Origin: Parahaliea mediterranea
GTDB taxonomy: Bacteria; Pseudomonadota; Gammaproteobacteria; Pseudomonadales; Halieaceae
Assembly (NCBI RefSeq): GCF_003402235.1
Contig: NZ_QEWO01000001.1
Span: 682,001-746,000, forward strand
Reading direction: 5' to 3'
DNA: 64,000 nucleotides
Within the stretch, counting starts at the first letter, position 1; each line of letters starts with the position of its first letter. Positions 44,401 to 52,551 of the stretch are shown in pieces. The translations under genes were made by a program, and so were the position numbers. Below the pieces are notes generated by a model, which was not told the origin of the DNA, ran no database searches, and saw only the letters and a program-made list of their open reading frames with translations.

Positions 44401-47180
44401 AGGTTTTCGATGCCGGAAAAATCAGCGGCGCCTACCGTGCCGCTATCGGTACCGGTAAGGGTGTAGGCCGTTGCGCCCTGCAAGGTATCGCCATCATTCA
44501 CCCCGCCACCGTCAATCGCCCCGGAGAGGCTGCCGCCCACCAGGCTGAAGGTGTCCGCACCCGCGGTGCCGGTGAGGTTCTCGATGTTGCTGAAGGTGGT
44601 TTCAACCGCCTGGCCGCTATTGGCCACACCGGCGTCGGCGCCGTTGATGGCGTAGGCCGTGGAGCCCAGCACCGTGTCGCTGTCACCGGTGCCGGCCCCG
44701 TCAATCGAGCCCGACAGGGTGCCGCCGGCAAAGGTAAAGGTATCGTCAGCGGCCGTGCCCACCAGGCTTTCTATATTGCTGAAGGCGACCGCATTGGCCA
44801 TGCCCGGGTTGGCCGTGCCGGCATTGGCGCCGCTGATTTCGTAGGCGCTGGCGCCAAGCAGGGTGTCGTTGTCGGCAACACCGCCGCCATCGATGCCTAC
44901 CGAAACGCTGCCTGCGGTGATATCGAAGGTATCCGAGGCCGCCGAGCCCTGCAGTTGGCCAAAGCCGTTGTAGCGAATGCCGCCATTGCCATTTACCTCA
45001 ACCACCGCCTCATCCGCGCCAACCAGTTCAAAGCTGGCCGCCGTGGCGGCGGTGAGGGTGCCGCCGCCGTTGGCGATGACGGTATCCACCGCTATCGCAT
45101 CCACGCCGGCGGTGTGTGTCACCGGGCCGGCGTAGGTCACGGTATCATCGCCGCCCGCGCCGCCATTCACCTGGCCATTGCTAAAGCTGCCAGCGGCGGT
45201 AAAGGCAAAGGTGTCATCGTCAGCGGTGCCGGTGAGGTTTTCGACGTTGCTGAATGCCGTTTCAACAGTCTGACCGCTGTTTGCTACGCCCTCATCGGTG
45301 CCATCGATCAGGTAGGACGCCGAGCCCTCGATGGTGTCGCTGCCGCCAGCGCCGTCTATCGTGCCGCTCAGGGAGCCGCCAGCAACGGTGAAGGTGTCAT
45401 CCCCGGCGGTACCCACCAGGTTTTCAATGCCGCTGAAGCTGATGTCGCTGAAGTTCTGGCCGTTGGCGGTGCCGGCATCAGCCGCGGATAGGGTGACGGC
45501 GCTCGCCCCCTGCAGGGTGTCACCCGCCGAGCCACCGCTGACGGAAACGCTGGCGGTGGTGAAAGTGGCCGTGCCGATATCCAGCACGCCGTTGGCGGAC
45601 TGGCCGATGTTCAGTACCAGGCTACCGTCGTTGAAGGTCGCCGCGCCCAGCGAGATGTCTTCCCCGGCGGTGAGGGTGAGGGTCTGGCTGGCCAGCTCGA
45701 TCTCGACGCTGTCATTCACGGTGATGTCGGGCGTGGCGCCATCCGTTGATGCGCTGGTGGTCACTTCCAAGTCGCCGGTGCCCAACTGCGCGTTGATCCA
45801 GCCGTCGTTGATGATGTTGAAGTCGGGCGCCGGGGCGGTGTCGGCACCGTCCACAATGGCGACTGAGCCCGGGTCCAGCAGGAGTTTGCCTGCGTCCCCC
45901 GCCGTCGCGCTCAAATCCGCGTGGCCGGAAATCTGCAAATACTGCTTGCCGGACACCTCGGCGAAGCCACCGTTGCCGGCTGCGCTGCCACCCCGCGCCT
46001 GGATGTCGCCGGCAAAGGTGGTGGCGCCATCGGCCCACACAATCACCCGGCCGCCATCGCCATTCACGCCGGCATCGGCCTTCAGCAGTGCGCCGGCATC
46101 CACCCGGGTATCGGTGGCGTTCTGGATCTGCGCATTGTCGCCGCGCTCAGCGCTTTCGTGATGGTAGGCACCTCCGCGATGGTCAGCACCTCCGCGATAA
46201 TCACCACCGATGAGAATTTCACCGCCATCACCCGCACCGCCGCTGGCGTCGATAACACTGCCGCCTGCAAGGTGCACGGTATCGCCCAGCACGTGGACGC
46301 TGCCCGCGGCCTGGGTGCCAAAACCCTGGGCCTCGATAATGCCGCTGTTGTTCACGGCGCTGTCGAACAGGCCCCGGGATACGTTGGCCTCCAGCAGCAC
46401 ACGGCCGCCGGGGGCGGAAAGCGCGCCGCTGTTCTGGACACTGGCCTTGCGATCAAGGAGGTTATCGACCACCTCTTCACTGACCTTGACGCCGAGAAAG
46501 CCCTCCTGGTCAAAGGTGAGGAAGGCTTCGCGGCCGCTGACCAGGTTGATATAACCCAGCTGGGCGGTAATAAGGCCCTCGTTGCGCACCTGCTCCCCCA
46601 GCAGGGTCACGCCGCTGGCGGCATTGATGATGCCGCTGTTCACGACAACGCCTTCTTGGCCTTCTCGGCCTTCCACGCCCTCCCCGCCTTCACCCGCCAG
46701 CGTGCGCAGCATCCACTCGCCGTTGAGGAAGTCGTCCTTGTCCAGCCACAGAGTGCTGGCGGTCATGGCGCCCACGTTGACCTTGGCGTTCTCGCCGAAA
46801 ATCACCCCCCGGGGGTTGATGAGCAGCACATGGCCGTTGGCGTTGATGCGCCCCTGTATCTGGCTGGGGCCGTTTTGCAGGATCTGGTTGAGGACCACCG
46901 ACGAACTGTGGGGCTGCAGGAAATCGACGGATTCGTGGCGGTCGATGTTGAAGCTGTCCCACTGGATGCTGAGCAAGTGGCTAAGCTGTTCCACCCGGGT
47001 GTTGTGCCCGGCGCTGCTGATGGCGCCGCTGCCGCCGGTGATGCGCCCGCCTTCGGGACCGGCCACAGCCGGTGCGGTGCGCAGGCCATAACTGGCCGTG
47101 GCCACCGCCAGGCACAGGGGCAGCAGGCGCCAGCGGCGCGGAAGGGTTGGCAGCTTGCTGGATGTCATGGTCGTTTTCAT
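38463..47180 (-). CDS. Giant TpsA exoprotein (filamentous-haemagglutinin type) with D/G-rich repeat region
   Basis: 2905 residues. A signal peptide (to about 40, APAVA) precedes the TPS secretion domain: HLLSIQWDSFNIDRHESVDF, then NANGHVLLINPRGVIFGENA, matching the NPNG-type haemagglutinin activity motif. From about residue 560 to 2750 it is built from roughly thirty ~46-residue repeats: GIENLTGTAGDDTF, an AGGSLSGTIDGAGG-type turn, SDTLQGA, and a Tyr-x-Ile/Leu strand. The GGxDTL turns recall calcium-binding beta-roll sequences. No C-terminal anchor is seen. The dedicated TpsB gene is 15 bases upstream. It is inferred to be a long extracellular fibre for adhesion, contact or biofilm. Long antisense frames opposite it are artefacts of repeat composition. 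Confidence 0.9.
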   Translation of the reverse strand: MKTTMTSSKLPTLPRRWRLLPLCLAVATASYGLRTAPAVAGPEGGRITGGSGAISSAGHNTRVEQLSHLLSIQWDSFNIDRHESVDFLQPHSSSVVLNQILQNGPSQIQGRINANGHVLLINPRGVIFGENAKVNVGAMTASTLWLDKDDFLNGEWMLRTLAGEGGEGVEGREGQEGVVVNSGIINAASGVTLLGEQVRNEGLITAQLGYINLVSGREAFLTFDQEGFLGVKVSEEVVDNLLDRKASVQNSGALSAPGGRVLLEANVSRGLFDSAVNNSGIIEAQGFGTQAAGSVHVLGDTVHLAGGSVIDASGGAGDGGEILIGGDYRGGADHRGGAYHHESAERGDNAQIQNATDTRVDAGALLKADAGVNGDGGRVIVWADGATTFAGDIQARGGSAAGNGGFAEVSGKQYLQISGHADLSATAGDAGKLLLDPGSVAIVDGADTAPAPDFNIINDGWINAQLGTGDLEVTTSASTDGATPDITVNDSVEIELASQTLTLTAGEDISLGAATFNDGSLVLNIGQSANGVLDIGTATFTTASVSVSGGSAGDTLQGASAVTLSAADAGTANGQNFSDISFSGIENLVGTAGDDTFTVAGGSLSGTIDGAGGSDTIEGSASYLIDGTDEGVANSGQTVETAFSNVENLTGTADDDTFAFTAAGSFSNGQVNGGAGGDDTVTYAGPVTHTAGVDAIAVDTVIANGGGTLTAATAASFELVGADEAVVEVNGNGGIRYNGFGQLQGSAASDTFDITAGSVSVGIDGGGVADNDTLLGASAYEISGANAGTANPGMANAVAFSNIESLVGTAADDTFTFAGGTLSGSIDGAGTGDSDTVLGSTAYAINGADAGVANSGQAVETTFSNIENLTGTAGADTFSLVGGSLSGAIDGGGVNDGDTLQGATAYTLTGTDSGTVGAADFSGIENLTGSSGADTFTFAGGTLSGTIDGAGGSDTIEGSASYLIDGTDEGVANSGQTVETAFSSVENLTGTAGDDTFAFTATGSLSNGQVNGGAGGDDTVTYAGPVTHTAGVDAIAVDTVIANGGGTLAAATAASFELVGVDEAVVEVNGNGGIRYNGFGQLQGSVASDTFDITAGSVSVGIDGGGVADNDTLLGASAYEISGANAGTANPGMANAVAFSNIESLVGTAADDTFTFAGGTLSGSIDGAGTGDSDTVLGSTAYTINNADAGVANSGQTVETTFSNIENLTGSSGVDTFTFAGGTLSGAIDGGADSDTMIGASTYVVSADNSGTADTLGAAGFSNIENLTGTDNPDTFTFSGGTLSGAVAGLGENDTFTFAGGTLTGPINGGDGSDEIAGLSAYDITDENQGQANGIDFTGVENLTGTTGNDVFNFLVAGALAGTIDGVSGTDDTIRFAATILYTAGQTGQNIDIVEANGSGDTLTVTGASSFVQSAPGQTEISGSPVIYRGFENLLGSSGNDSFDLSAAGVTGQVDGGGGTDTLQGVAGANVTGANTGTVQAGGLTTAFMGIANLQGTAGDNVFTFAPGGSISGTVAGLAGNDTLAGANSYTITSANGGSSSVGAFTDIENLHGSAGDDTFTLQGGSFTGNLVGLAGTDTLAGVSDVTVSAANAGTDGSIVFSEMESITGTPGDDLFTFLAGGSLSGLIDGLLGDDTLAGGSVYEITGVNRGTANLLGAGFENVENLSGTTGNDTFTFLTSDRLSGVVDGVSGDADTIRFTATVTYTAGMDGLNIDIVQAEAANDTLTVAGASSFVQTANNSTRINGGPVIYSGFENLLGSSGNDGFDLAGFGVSGSIGGGAGADQLLGASVYRITGANSGTADGGLFSGIETVIGSAGNDLFSLEGGSLAGAIDGRGGSDTLQGAATVSVNGSNSGTADGFVFSAIENLRGTAGNDTFTLAGGSVDGLIDGLGGTDAIIGGSTYRISGANAGSVDGGSFSGIENLTGSAAGDSFEFLAGGSLSGLIDAAGGSDSLTLAPGSGNSVDITAPATLRVNGATEVRNVETVSRTGRLSASGIAATFDLVGNDGVRLVTPAPSVTFSGVSLLSGNGNESLSLNGAGVQLQASGFTIGGGGLAVSNIGTINGTGAVSGSGVGETFTLSGTSLTVDTQAGNTFLGVTQILGNGGVDTLQNQGAGVTLGSGDFITGGGVRVGGVEQVLSTGDLTGSAQQEQFSKEDDLIQVSTFNALNFGGVVELDGGEGNDTLIGASTYVLLGQNAGTADGQVFLNVENLHGSAGDDTFTRRGGSLSGTIDGLGGSGDHLIGFSRFVVGGAGAGTADGIGFAGIESLTGTGGAGDVLEGVSDVQLTERDGGIADDFRFRQIANLLGTAGADRFVAAGGSLSGSIDGAGSDGDRLENFSLFELADGGQGGSGRADGMAFTGIEVLTGTDGAGDRLVGGRDYVISGENSGTVAALIRFIGIENLTGTSGDDSFVREQGGRLDGTIDGAGQGADGDRLANYSQFALDAASAGEPRSGTADGSRFVDIEVLEGSGAAGDTLSGAASYRIDGADAGLADDSIRFSRIANLTGTDGDDRFVRGDNGSLSGVMDALGEGSNGDALENFSAYQLDLASGAGGRSGTADGTVFRNIERLAGTAGDNDSLSGASDYRLDGLNRGTADALRFSGIENLTGTDGDDRFDLAGGRVSGVIRGAATVDAVDSDTLLGVNAYVLEGDNSGLAQQRDATGQLLSSVGFESIENLVGTDGNDTFQLGGNRLSGSIDGLAGLDVLSLDQSSGASRDVGITLAGNDAARVRIGTGDDGFSYAGIEDLLLSLAGNLTLDGAGQLSSSRDIVIGGDFTLNGPTSDPPLVLRSGGNLTIDGSLALSRRSVVDVSSEGSLLTIGGGLSVDTAGGAQINAVIVITVTGEPVIQLEVEETTSLSIFDDIAVFNAGRRSVSRRNLQGVSDEIENEGQLIKALQAAAGP
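43559..45367 (-). repeat. Near-identical ~790-bp internal duplication in the TpsA gene
   Basis: DNA at about 43559-44350 recurs at about 44576-45367, offset by 1017 bp (339 codons), with only scattered differences. The offset keeps frame. This reads as a recent segmental duplication or recombination between repeats, and it would allow length variation of the exoprotein. Confidence 0.85.
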
Positions 47181-47195
47181 CGTTGGCCCCGGCGC

Positions 47196-49562
47196 TCAGA
47201 ACACGGCGTAGCGCAGCGTAAACAGGAAGCGGTAATCATCGTCGGACAGCTCGCCAGAAAAGTCGTCGCTGGTCTGTTCGCCTCCGGCGAAGGCCAGGCT
47301 GGTTTCCACGCTCAGCCGGTTGCGCCAGCTGTAATCCAGCGCCAGGCCGTAACCCCACAGGGTGGCGCTGCTGGCGTCGGCATTGCCCACCCCGTTGGCC
47401 TCGCCGTAGCCCCCTTCCACAAAGGGGCCAAATTTGAGCGAATGCCTGCCGCCGTCCAGCCCCAGCCAGGCGGCGGCAATATCCACCTGCCACTGCAGGC
47501 TGGCGTAGGCCAGTGAATCGGCGGTGAAGTCGGCGGTATCGTAGGCGCGCACGCCGTAGGGGCCGCCAAGGGGTGTTTGCTCAAAGGATGGCAGCACATC
47601 CTCACTGTAGGTGCCGGTCAGGCGCAGGCCCAGGTGGCTGCGGTTGGCGTTGATACCCAAGGGCATCAACATAGAGGTGTCGCTGTTCAGCAGCAGGCGG
47701 GTGTAGTTGCCGCCAAGGCGCAAATCGAAGGGCTCCTCCCGTTCGCCGTACAGCAGCGAGGCCTGCCAGCCGGTGATCGCGCGCAGCTGGCGCTGCAGGA
47801 AGTCGCCGCTGGCGAGCAGCTCGGCGCCCTGCACCTCTACGGTCTGCTCGCTCACGGTGACGTTGCCATCCAGCGGCAGAGACACGCCCAGTTCCGAGCG
47901 CTTCTGGTAGCCCTGCAGCCCCACCTCCATGTTGACCTCGCGGCTGCGCAGCCACTTGTAGTTGTAACCGGCAAAGGCGCTGGTCACATCCCCCACGATA
48001 AGCACCCGGGTGCCGGTGCGGGCGTCGATGGATTCGTAATTGTGGCTGTTCCAGGCGGCGGTGAGTTCGTGGCGGGTGCCAAACAGCGGTACCCGGTAGT
48101 TGACGAAGCCATAGGTGGAGTTGGACGGCTCGGTGGATTGCAGCACCCCCAGGTTCAGCTCATCACCCAGCCCCAGGGGGCCGAGCCAGTCGGCCAGCGC
48201 CAGGTAGCGCTGCTCACCGGTAAACTCCGAGCCGTAGTTATCCGCCACCAAGCTGAACTGGAAGCGCCGCTCGCGCACATCCAGCACCAGGCGGGTTTCC
48301 CCCGCCCTCTCCCCGGGCTCAAAGAGGCCGGACTCAATGGTCACCCCCGGCAGGTCGTTCACGCTGAAATAGGCGGCGTAGATATCCCGGGTGACCTCCT
48401 GGCCGATGTAGGCGCGGAAGGGGTTGAGGATGACATCCGGCGAGTAGTAGAGATCCTCCACGTTGCGCAGCACCACATCACCGAGCACACCGAAGGATAC
48501 TTTCAATTCCACCTCGCCGGTGGCGCGGCGAAACTCTTGCTGCGGCACATACACGTTGGCCAGAAAGAAACCCTGCTGGCGATACCAGGCCTGCAGGTCA
48601 TCGGCCACCTGCTTGAGCTCTTCAAAATTCACCCCGAGGGGGCGGCGCACCCGGTCCAGCTGCGCCATCAGCGGCAGCTGCATATCCGGCGCCAACTGGC
48701 TGCCGCCCACGCTGTCGGTGTACAGGGTGCCAAGGGCGTCCACCACGCTCAGCAGATCAATGGCCGGGATGCCGGTGGCGCTGCCTGGCGCAAAGCCCAT
48801 GGCCTTGCGGCGGCGCTCTTCCAGCAGGGCGTCCTGGCCTGTGGTGTCGAGGGTGCTGGTGTCAAGGGTGCTGGCGGCGCTGGTGTCACTGTCGCCGCTG
48901 CCCGTAAGGCGCAGGTGGTTGACCCACACGGTCTGGGCGCTGGCCTCCAGCGAGCAGGAGTCCGGGTCTTCCACCACATCAATCACCACCGCCGCGGGCA
49001 GGGCCTGGTGCTCGCCCCGGGCGCTTGCCGACAGGCATTCGCCAGTCTCCCGCGCGCGCTCGGTAAAGCGCCGGGCCAGGTAATGGCCCAAGCTGAAACC
49101 GATGCTGTTCAGGTAGTCATCGGCGGCGCCGGTGGCCGGCAGTTCATCGTCCAGCAGGTTGAAGTACAGGTTGAACAGCTGGTCGAGCTGGGCGCTGTTG
49201 AGCTGCACGGCGCGCAGCGATACCGGCGCGCCAATATCCAGCTCGGGGAACAACAGGTACAGATACTCCGCCAGCGGCGCCAGGTCGGCTTCGCTGAAGC
49301 GGCGCTCGATGCCCTGCAGGGCCTGGGCGTCGCTGTGGGCGGCTTCCAGCAGTGCGTTGACGGCATCGGCCTGTTCAGCGGCCGCCTGGTCTGTAAACAC
49401 CTCCAGCGGTATTCGCTCGCCCAGCCATTCCGTCTGGCTCGCCAGAAACGGCTGCGACGCCGCGGCGCCGGCGGGCAACCATGCCAGGGCAAGCGCGGCG
49501 GCCAGCGCCCGGGTTGTGCTACCCGGCTTACAGCGTCCTTGCTGTATACGGTGTTTGCTCAT
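47196..49562 (-). CDS. TpsB outer-membrane transporter (FhaC/ShlB family) with long N-terminal extension
   Basis: 788 residues. A signal peptide (to AGAAA) is followed by about 260 residues without a recognisable domain, then POTRA-like sequence (VRRPLGVNFEELKQVADDLQAWYRQQGFFLANVYVPQQE) and a 16-stranded barrel ending in RFLFTLRYAVF. TpsB proteins normally have a VRGY/F tip on loop 6; here it is VRAY (671-674). The extension is much longer than the N-terminal helix of FhaC and includes a Ser/Thr/Asp stretch (48840-48880). The gene is directly before TpsA and 48 bases after the kinase gene. It is predicted to secrete TpsA across the outer membrane. Confidence 0.9.
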   Translation of the reverse strand: MSKHRIQQGRCKPGSTTRALAAALALAWLPAGAAASQPFLASQTEWLGERIPLEVFTDQAAAEQADAVNALLEAAHSDAQALQGIERRFSEADLAPLAEYLYLLFPELDIGAPVSLRAVQLNSAQLDQLFNLYFNLLDDELPATGAADDYLNSIGFSLGHYLARRFTERARETGECLSASARGEHQALPAAVVIDVVEDPDSCSLEASAQTVWVNHLRLTGSGDSDTSAASTLDTSTLDTTGQDALLEERRRKAMGFAPGSATGIPAIDLLSVVDALGTLYTDSVGGSQLAPDMQLPLMAQLDRVRRPLGVNFEELKQVADDLQAWYRQQGFFLANVYVPQQEFRRATGEVELKVSFGVLGDVVLRNVEDLYYSPDVILNPFRAYIGQEVTRDIYAAYFSVNDLPGVTIESGLFEPGERAGETRLVLDVRERRFQFSLVADNYGSEFTGEQRYLALADWLGPLGLGDELNLGVLQSTEPSNSTYGFVNYRVPLFGTRHELTAAWNSHNYESIDARTGTRVLIVGDVTSAFAGYNYKWLRSREVNMEVGLQGYQKRSELGVSLPLDGNVTVSEQTVEVQGAELLASGDFLQRQLRAITGWQASLLYGEREEPFDLRLGGNYTRLLLNSDTSMLMPLGINANRSHLGLRLTGTYSEDVLPSFEQTPLGGPYGVRAYDTADFTADSLAYASLQWQVDIAAAWLGLDGGRHSLKFGPFVEGGYGEANGVGNADASSATLWGYGLALDYSWRNRLSVETSLAFAGGEQTSDDFSGELSDDDYRFLFTLRYAVF

Positions 49563-49609
49563 GGTTCAGCCTGGTAACAAAGGGCGTTCACAAGGGGCTT
49601 GGCGTTCAT

Positions 49610-52480
49610 TTATTGCAGCGTTCTCACAACGCGCAGGCCGGTCACTTCGTCACCTTCGGGGCCGGCATCGGCCACGGTGGCCAGCGTACAGTCATCCATC
49701 GGGTCAAGCCGCGAGCCGCCCACAGCGCGCACGCCACCGGCGTCGCGCACCAGTTCGCGCGCGTTGCCCACGTAGTTCACCAGACCCCAGGCGTTACTGC
49801 GGCCGGTATCGGCGGGCAGCAGCACCCGGCCCTTGACGATGCCGCGGGAATCCAGATAGCAGTTGCGGCCGGTGTCCAGCTCGGCCTGTTCGCTGGTGGC
49901 GGCGCGGCGCCACTGCTCTATGTCCGGCAGCTGGTAATGGAAGCCGGTGGATTCGCTCAGCCAGTTCAGATAACCCTCCAGCTCGCTCACCGGCCGGCCG
50001 GTGACCGGCAGCAGCGGGTCGGCCCCGGAGGGGCTGCAAGCGCCAGTGCTTTCGCAGTACTGGTTGAATTCGCCAACGGTGATTTCGTATTTGCCAATGG
50101 CATAGGCACCCGCCGCCTGGGCCCCCGGCACCATTACCAGCACCGGCCCCTTGAGGTCGGAGCCGAACAGGCGGTCCTGGCAGGTGTAGCGCTCGCCCCG
50201 GCCGGCGAAGGAATCCTTGCAGTTGTTCCAGGGCGTAATCGGCAGGGTGGCCAGGCGCGCGGCGTGGGCCGGGAAGGCCTGCCCGGCCTGCGCCAGCACG
50301 GTTCTGGCCGCGGCAGGGTCGGAAAAGCCATACAGCTGGATGCACTCGCCGAGCCTGTCCACATAGCCTTGCTGCAGGCTGGCTACCCGCTCGGGGAAGT
50401 CTGCCCCAAAGCGCTGGCGCTGGCTTTGCAGCAGCGCTGCCAAGGCCGGTATGTCGTAACTGAAGGTGCCACCGCGGCCGGTGCGGTCCAGGGTGTTGGC
50501 GCACTTGCCGAGGTCGGCACTGATCGCCTCGTCGGCGCTCACCAGCTCCAGCTCCAGCGCCGCCAGGCGGCGGGCGCGCTCGGCCTCGGCCGCTTCCCGG
50601 GCCAGGGCGGCGTTGGCAGCGCGGTAGGCTGCCTCGGCGTCTTCCAGGCCCTGGCGGGTGTCGCGCAGGCGCGGCGCCTGGGCGTAGAGCGCCTCGGCCT
50701 GGCTGATGCTGGAACGGGCGCTGACGAAGCGCTCCTGTTCATACTCCCTGCGGGCAAACTCAAGGTAGCTGTCGGCCACCTGGTGCTGGTAGTTATCCAG
50801 CCAGCTCTGCAGGTTGACGGCGGCCTTGTCGCGCCGGGCCTGCTCGGCCTCGCGCATGGTGTCCACAATGGCGGGGTCGGTTATCGCCTGGGTTTGCAGC
50901 AGCGGCTGCCAGGGCTCGGTGCTGTAAATGGCGGCCAGCGAGGCCTGCTGGCGGTCGGTCTGTTGCTGCCAGGCTTCAGAGCCGTCAAAGGCAAAACGCC
51001 GCTGGTCCAGGGCGTTTTTCATTTCCTCCACCCGGGCCTGCAGGCTGCGGAAGTTGCCATCGAGCTGGGCCTGAACACCCTTGGCGGCTTCCAGCGCCCT
51101 GGAGCGCGCCGACAGCTGGGCCTCGCGAGCCTGGATTTCGGCCTTGCGCGCCTCTTCCCCGAGTTTGGAATCCAGCCCCTGCCACACGCCAATGCCGCCA
51201 ATCACCACGGCGATGGCGGCGGTGGCGGCAAAGCCCCAGGCCCAGGGGTGGGCCACCGGGGCAAAGCGGTCGAGAAAGTCATCAACGCTGTCGAAGCGGT
51301 CTTCCCGGTGCAGGGCAATGGCGCGCTTGAGCGCCCGCCATTTGCGCAGCGGCAGCTTGGCCGGGCGCACCGGCACCAGGCCCTTGTTCTTGACCTCGTG
51401 GGCCGGCATTTTGTTGTAGGGATGCTTGCCGGTCAGCAACTGGTAGGCAATGCAGCCAAGGGCGTAAAGATCGTCGCGGGCCTCCGGTTCCATGCCGGCC
51501 AGCATTTCCAGGCTGGCGTAGGCCGGCGTCAGTGCGCCCAGGGAGCCCGGGTCGAAGATGGTTTTGTCGTCTTCGGAGATGTCGGTTTCGGCATGGGTGA
51601 CCGCCCGGGCAATCCCGAAGTCCAGCACCTTGACCCTGTCCTTGCCGGTCAGGAACACGTTGCCGGGTTTGAAGTCCGCGTGAATGATGCGGTTGGCGTG
51701 GGCGTGCGACAGGGCCGCGCCCATCTCCCGGGTGTAGCGCATCACATCGTCAAGGGGGATGCCGCCGGGGTGGTTCTCGATGTACTCGGTGAAGGGGTGG
51801 CCCTGCAGCAGCTCCATGGTCATGAAGACCGAGTCGCCGTCGCGGTCAAAGTCGAACACCTGCACGATATTCGGGTGCGCCAGGGTCTGGGATTTGCGCG
51901 CTTCGCGCTGCAGCGACACGAAGGCGTCGGGGTGCTCGCGGAAGTCCTCGTTCAGCAGCTTCACCGCCACCCACGGGTCGCGGTCGCGAGCCTCGACCTT
52001 GCGCAAATCCTGCGCCTTGTACACAGAGCCCATGCCGCCAACGCCCAGCAGCTGCTTGAGCACGAAGCGGTCCTTGATAACCGTCTCGCCCCGGGCGCGA
52101 ATGGCCTTCACATCCAGCAGCTCGCTGGAGGCCTTGAGGTGGGTGGGCTCACCGGAGGACTGCTGGCGGATGGCGTCCAGCTCGCTGACGCTGACCATGA
52201 CGGTCTCGCCGCTCTGCAGCACGGTGGCGTCGGAGGCGGTCTTCTCCCCCGCTACGGGCACGATAACCTGGGTAACATCGCTGGCCACCATGGTGCGGTC
52301 GTCACCTTCGCCCAGTTGCACGCGGGTTGCATCGTCCGCCGGCGGCATGCGCCGGGTGGGGTCGGTGCCGGCCGGCGCCGCCCCATCGTCCGCTGGCATG
52401 ATGCGGGTCTTGTCGTCCGTATCGCCGCTATCCCCGGTGGGGTCGGCGGGCGATGGGTGGTCAGAGTGTTTTGTTGGCAT
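49610..52480 (-). CDS. Transmembrane Ser/Thr protein kinase with C-terminal FGE/SUMF1-type domain (PpkA-like)
   Basis: 956 residues from ATG 52480 (GTG 52492 is an alternative). The N-terminal ~95 residues hold seven D/E-x-T motifs. The kinase core spans about 139-395: Gly loop GVGGMGSVY (146-154), Lys174 in VAVK, catalytic HADFKPGN (267-274, HAD instead of HRD) and DFG (287-289). A membrane span (WGFAATAAIAVVIGGIGVW) follows, then a coiled-coil-like Ala/Glu/Arg-rich region and a C-terminal formylglycine-generating-enzyme-like domain (MVPGAQAAGAYAIGKYEITVGEF to TGLRVVRTL). The same order occurs in PpkA kinases that regulate type VI secretion. Here it precedes a TpsB/TpsA pair and follows the FHA gene. 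Confidence 0.85.
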   Translation of the reverse strand: MPTKHSDHPSPADPTGDSGDTDDKTRIMPADDGAAPAGTDPTRRMPPADDATRVQLGEGDDRTMVASDVTQVIVPVAGEKTASDATVLQSGETVMVSVSELDAIRQQSSGEPTHLKASSELLDVKAIRARGETVIKDRFVLKQLLGVGGMGSVYKAQDLRKVEARDRDPWVAVKLLNEDFREHPDAFVSLQREARKSQTLAHPNIVQVFDFDRDGDSVFMTMELLQGHPFTEYIENHPGGIPLDDVMRYTREMGAALSHAHANRIIHADFKPGNVFLTGKDRVKVLDFGIARAVTHAETDISEDDKTIFDPGSLGALTPAYASLEMLAGMEPEARDDLYALGCIAYQLLTGKHPYNKMPAHEVKNKGLVPVRPAKLPLRKWRALKRAIALHREDRFDSVDDFLDRFAPVAHPWAWGFAATAAIAVVIGGIGVWQGLDSKLGEEARKAEIQAREAQLSARSRALEAAKGVQAQLDGNFRSLQARVEEMKNALDQRRFAFDGSEAWQQQTDRQQASLAAIYSTEPWQPLLQTQAITDPAIVDTMREAEQARRDKAAVNLQSWLDNYQHQVADSYLEFARREYEQERFVSARSSISQAEALYAQAPRLRDTRQGLEDAEAAYRAANAALAREAAEAERARRLAALELELVSADEAISADLGKCANTLDRTGRGGTFSYDIPALAALLQSQRQRFGADFPERVASLQQGYVDRLGECIQLYGFSDPAAARTVLAQAGQAFPAHAARLATLPITPWNNCKDSFAGRGERYTCQDRLFGSDLKGPVLVMVPGAQAAGAYAIGKYEITVGEFNQYCESTGACSPSGADPLLPVTGRPVSELEGYLNWLSESTGFHYQLPDIEQWRRAATSEQAELDTGRNCYLDSRGIVKGRVLLPADTGRSNAWGLVNYVGNARELVRDAGGVRAVGGSRLDPMDDCTLATVADAGPEGDEVTGLRVVRTLQ
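52204..52408 (-). other. Array of seven candidate phospho-threonine motifs in the kinase N-terminal tail
   Basis: Thr25, 42, 52, 63, 70, 86 and 93 each sit in an acidic D/E/P-x-T context followed by hydrophobic or basic residues (KTRIM, PTRRM, ATRVQ, RTMVA, VTQVI, ATVLQ, ETVMV). This spacing of T-x-x-hydrophobic sites suits binding by an FHA domain after phosphorylation. Confidence 0.5.
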
Positions 52481-52551
52481 AAAGGTGCGCACTCACCTCA
52501 ATACAACAGCGCGGCCGCGGCAACAGTGCCGGCAGCTCGCCCTGTCAGGCC

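Noticed and set aside
38463-47180. Possible CRISPR-like or satellite array
   Set aside because: The repeats are in-frame protein repeats of variable sequence, with no constant short repeat separated by unique spacers.
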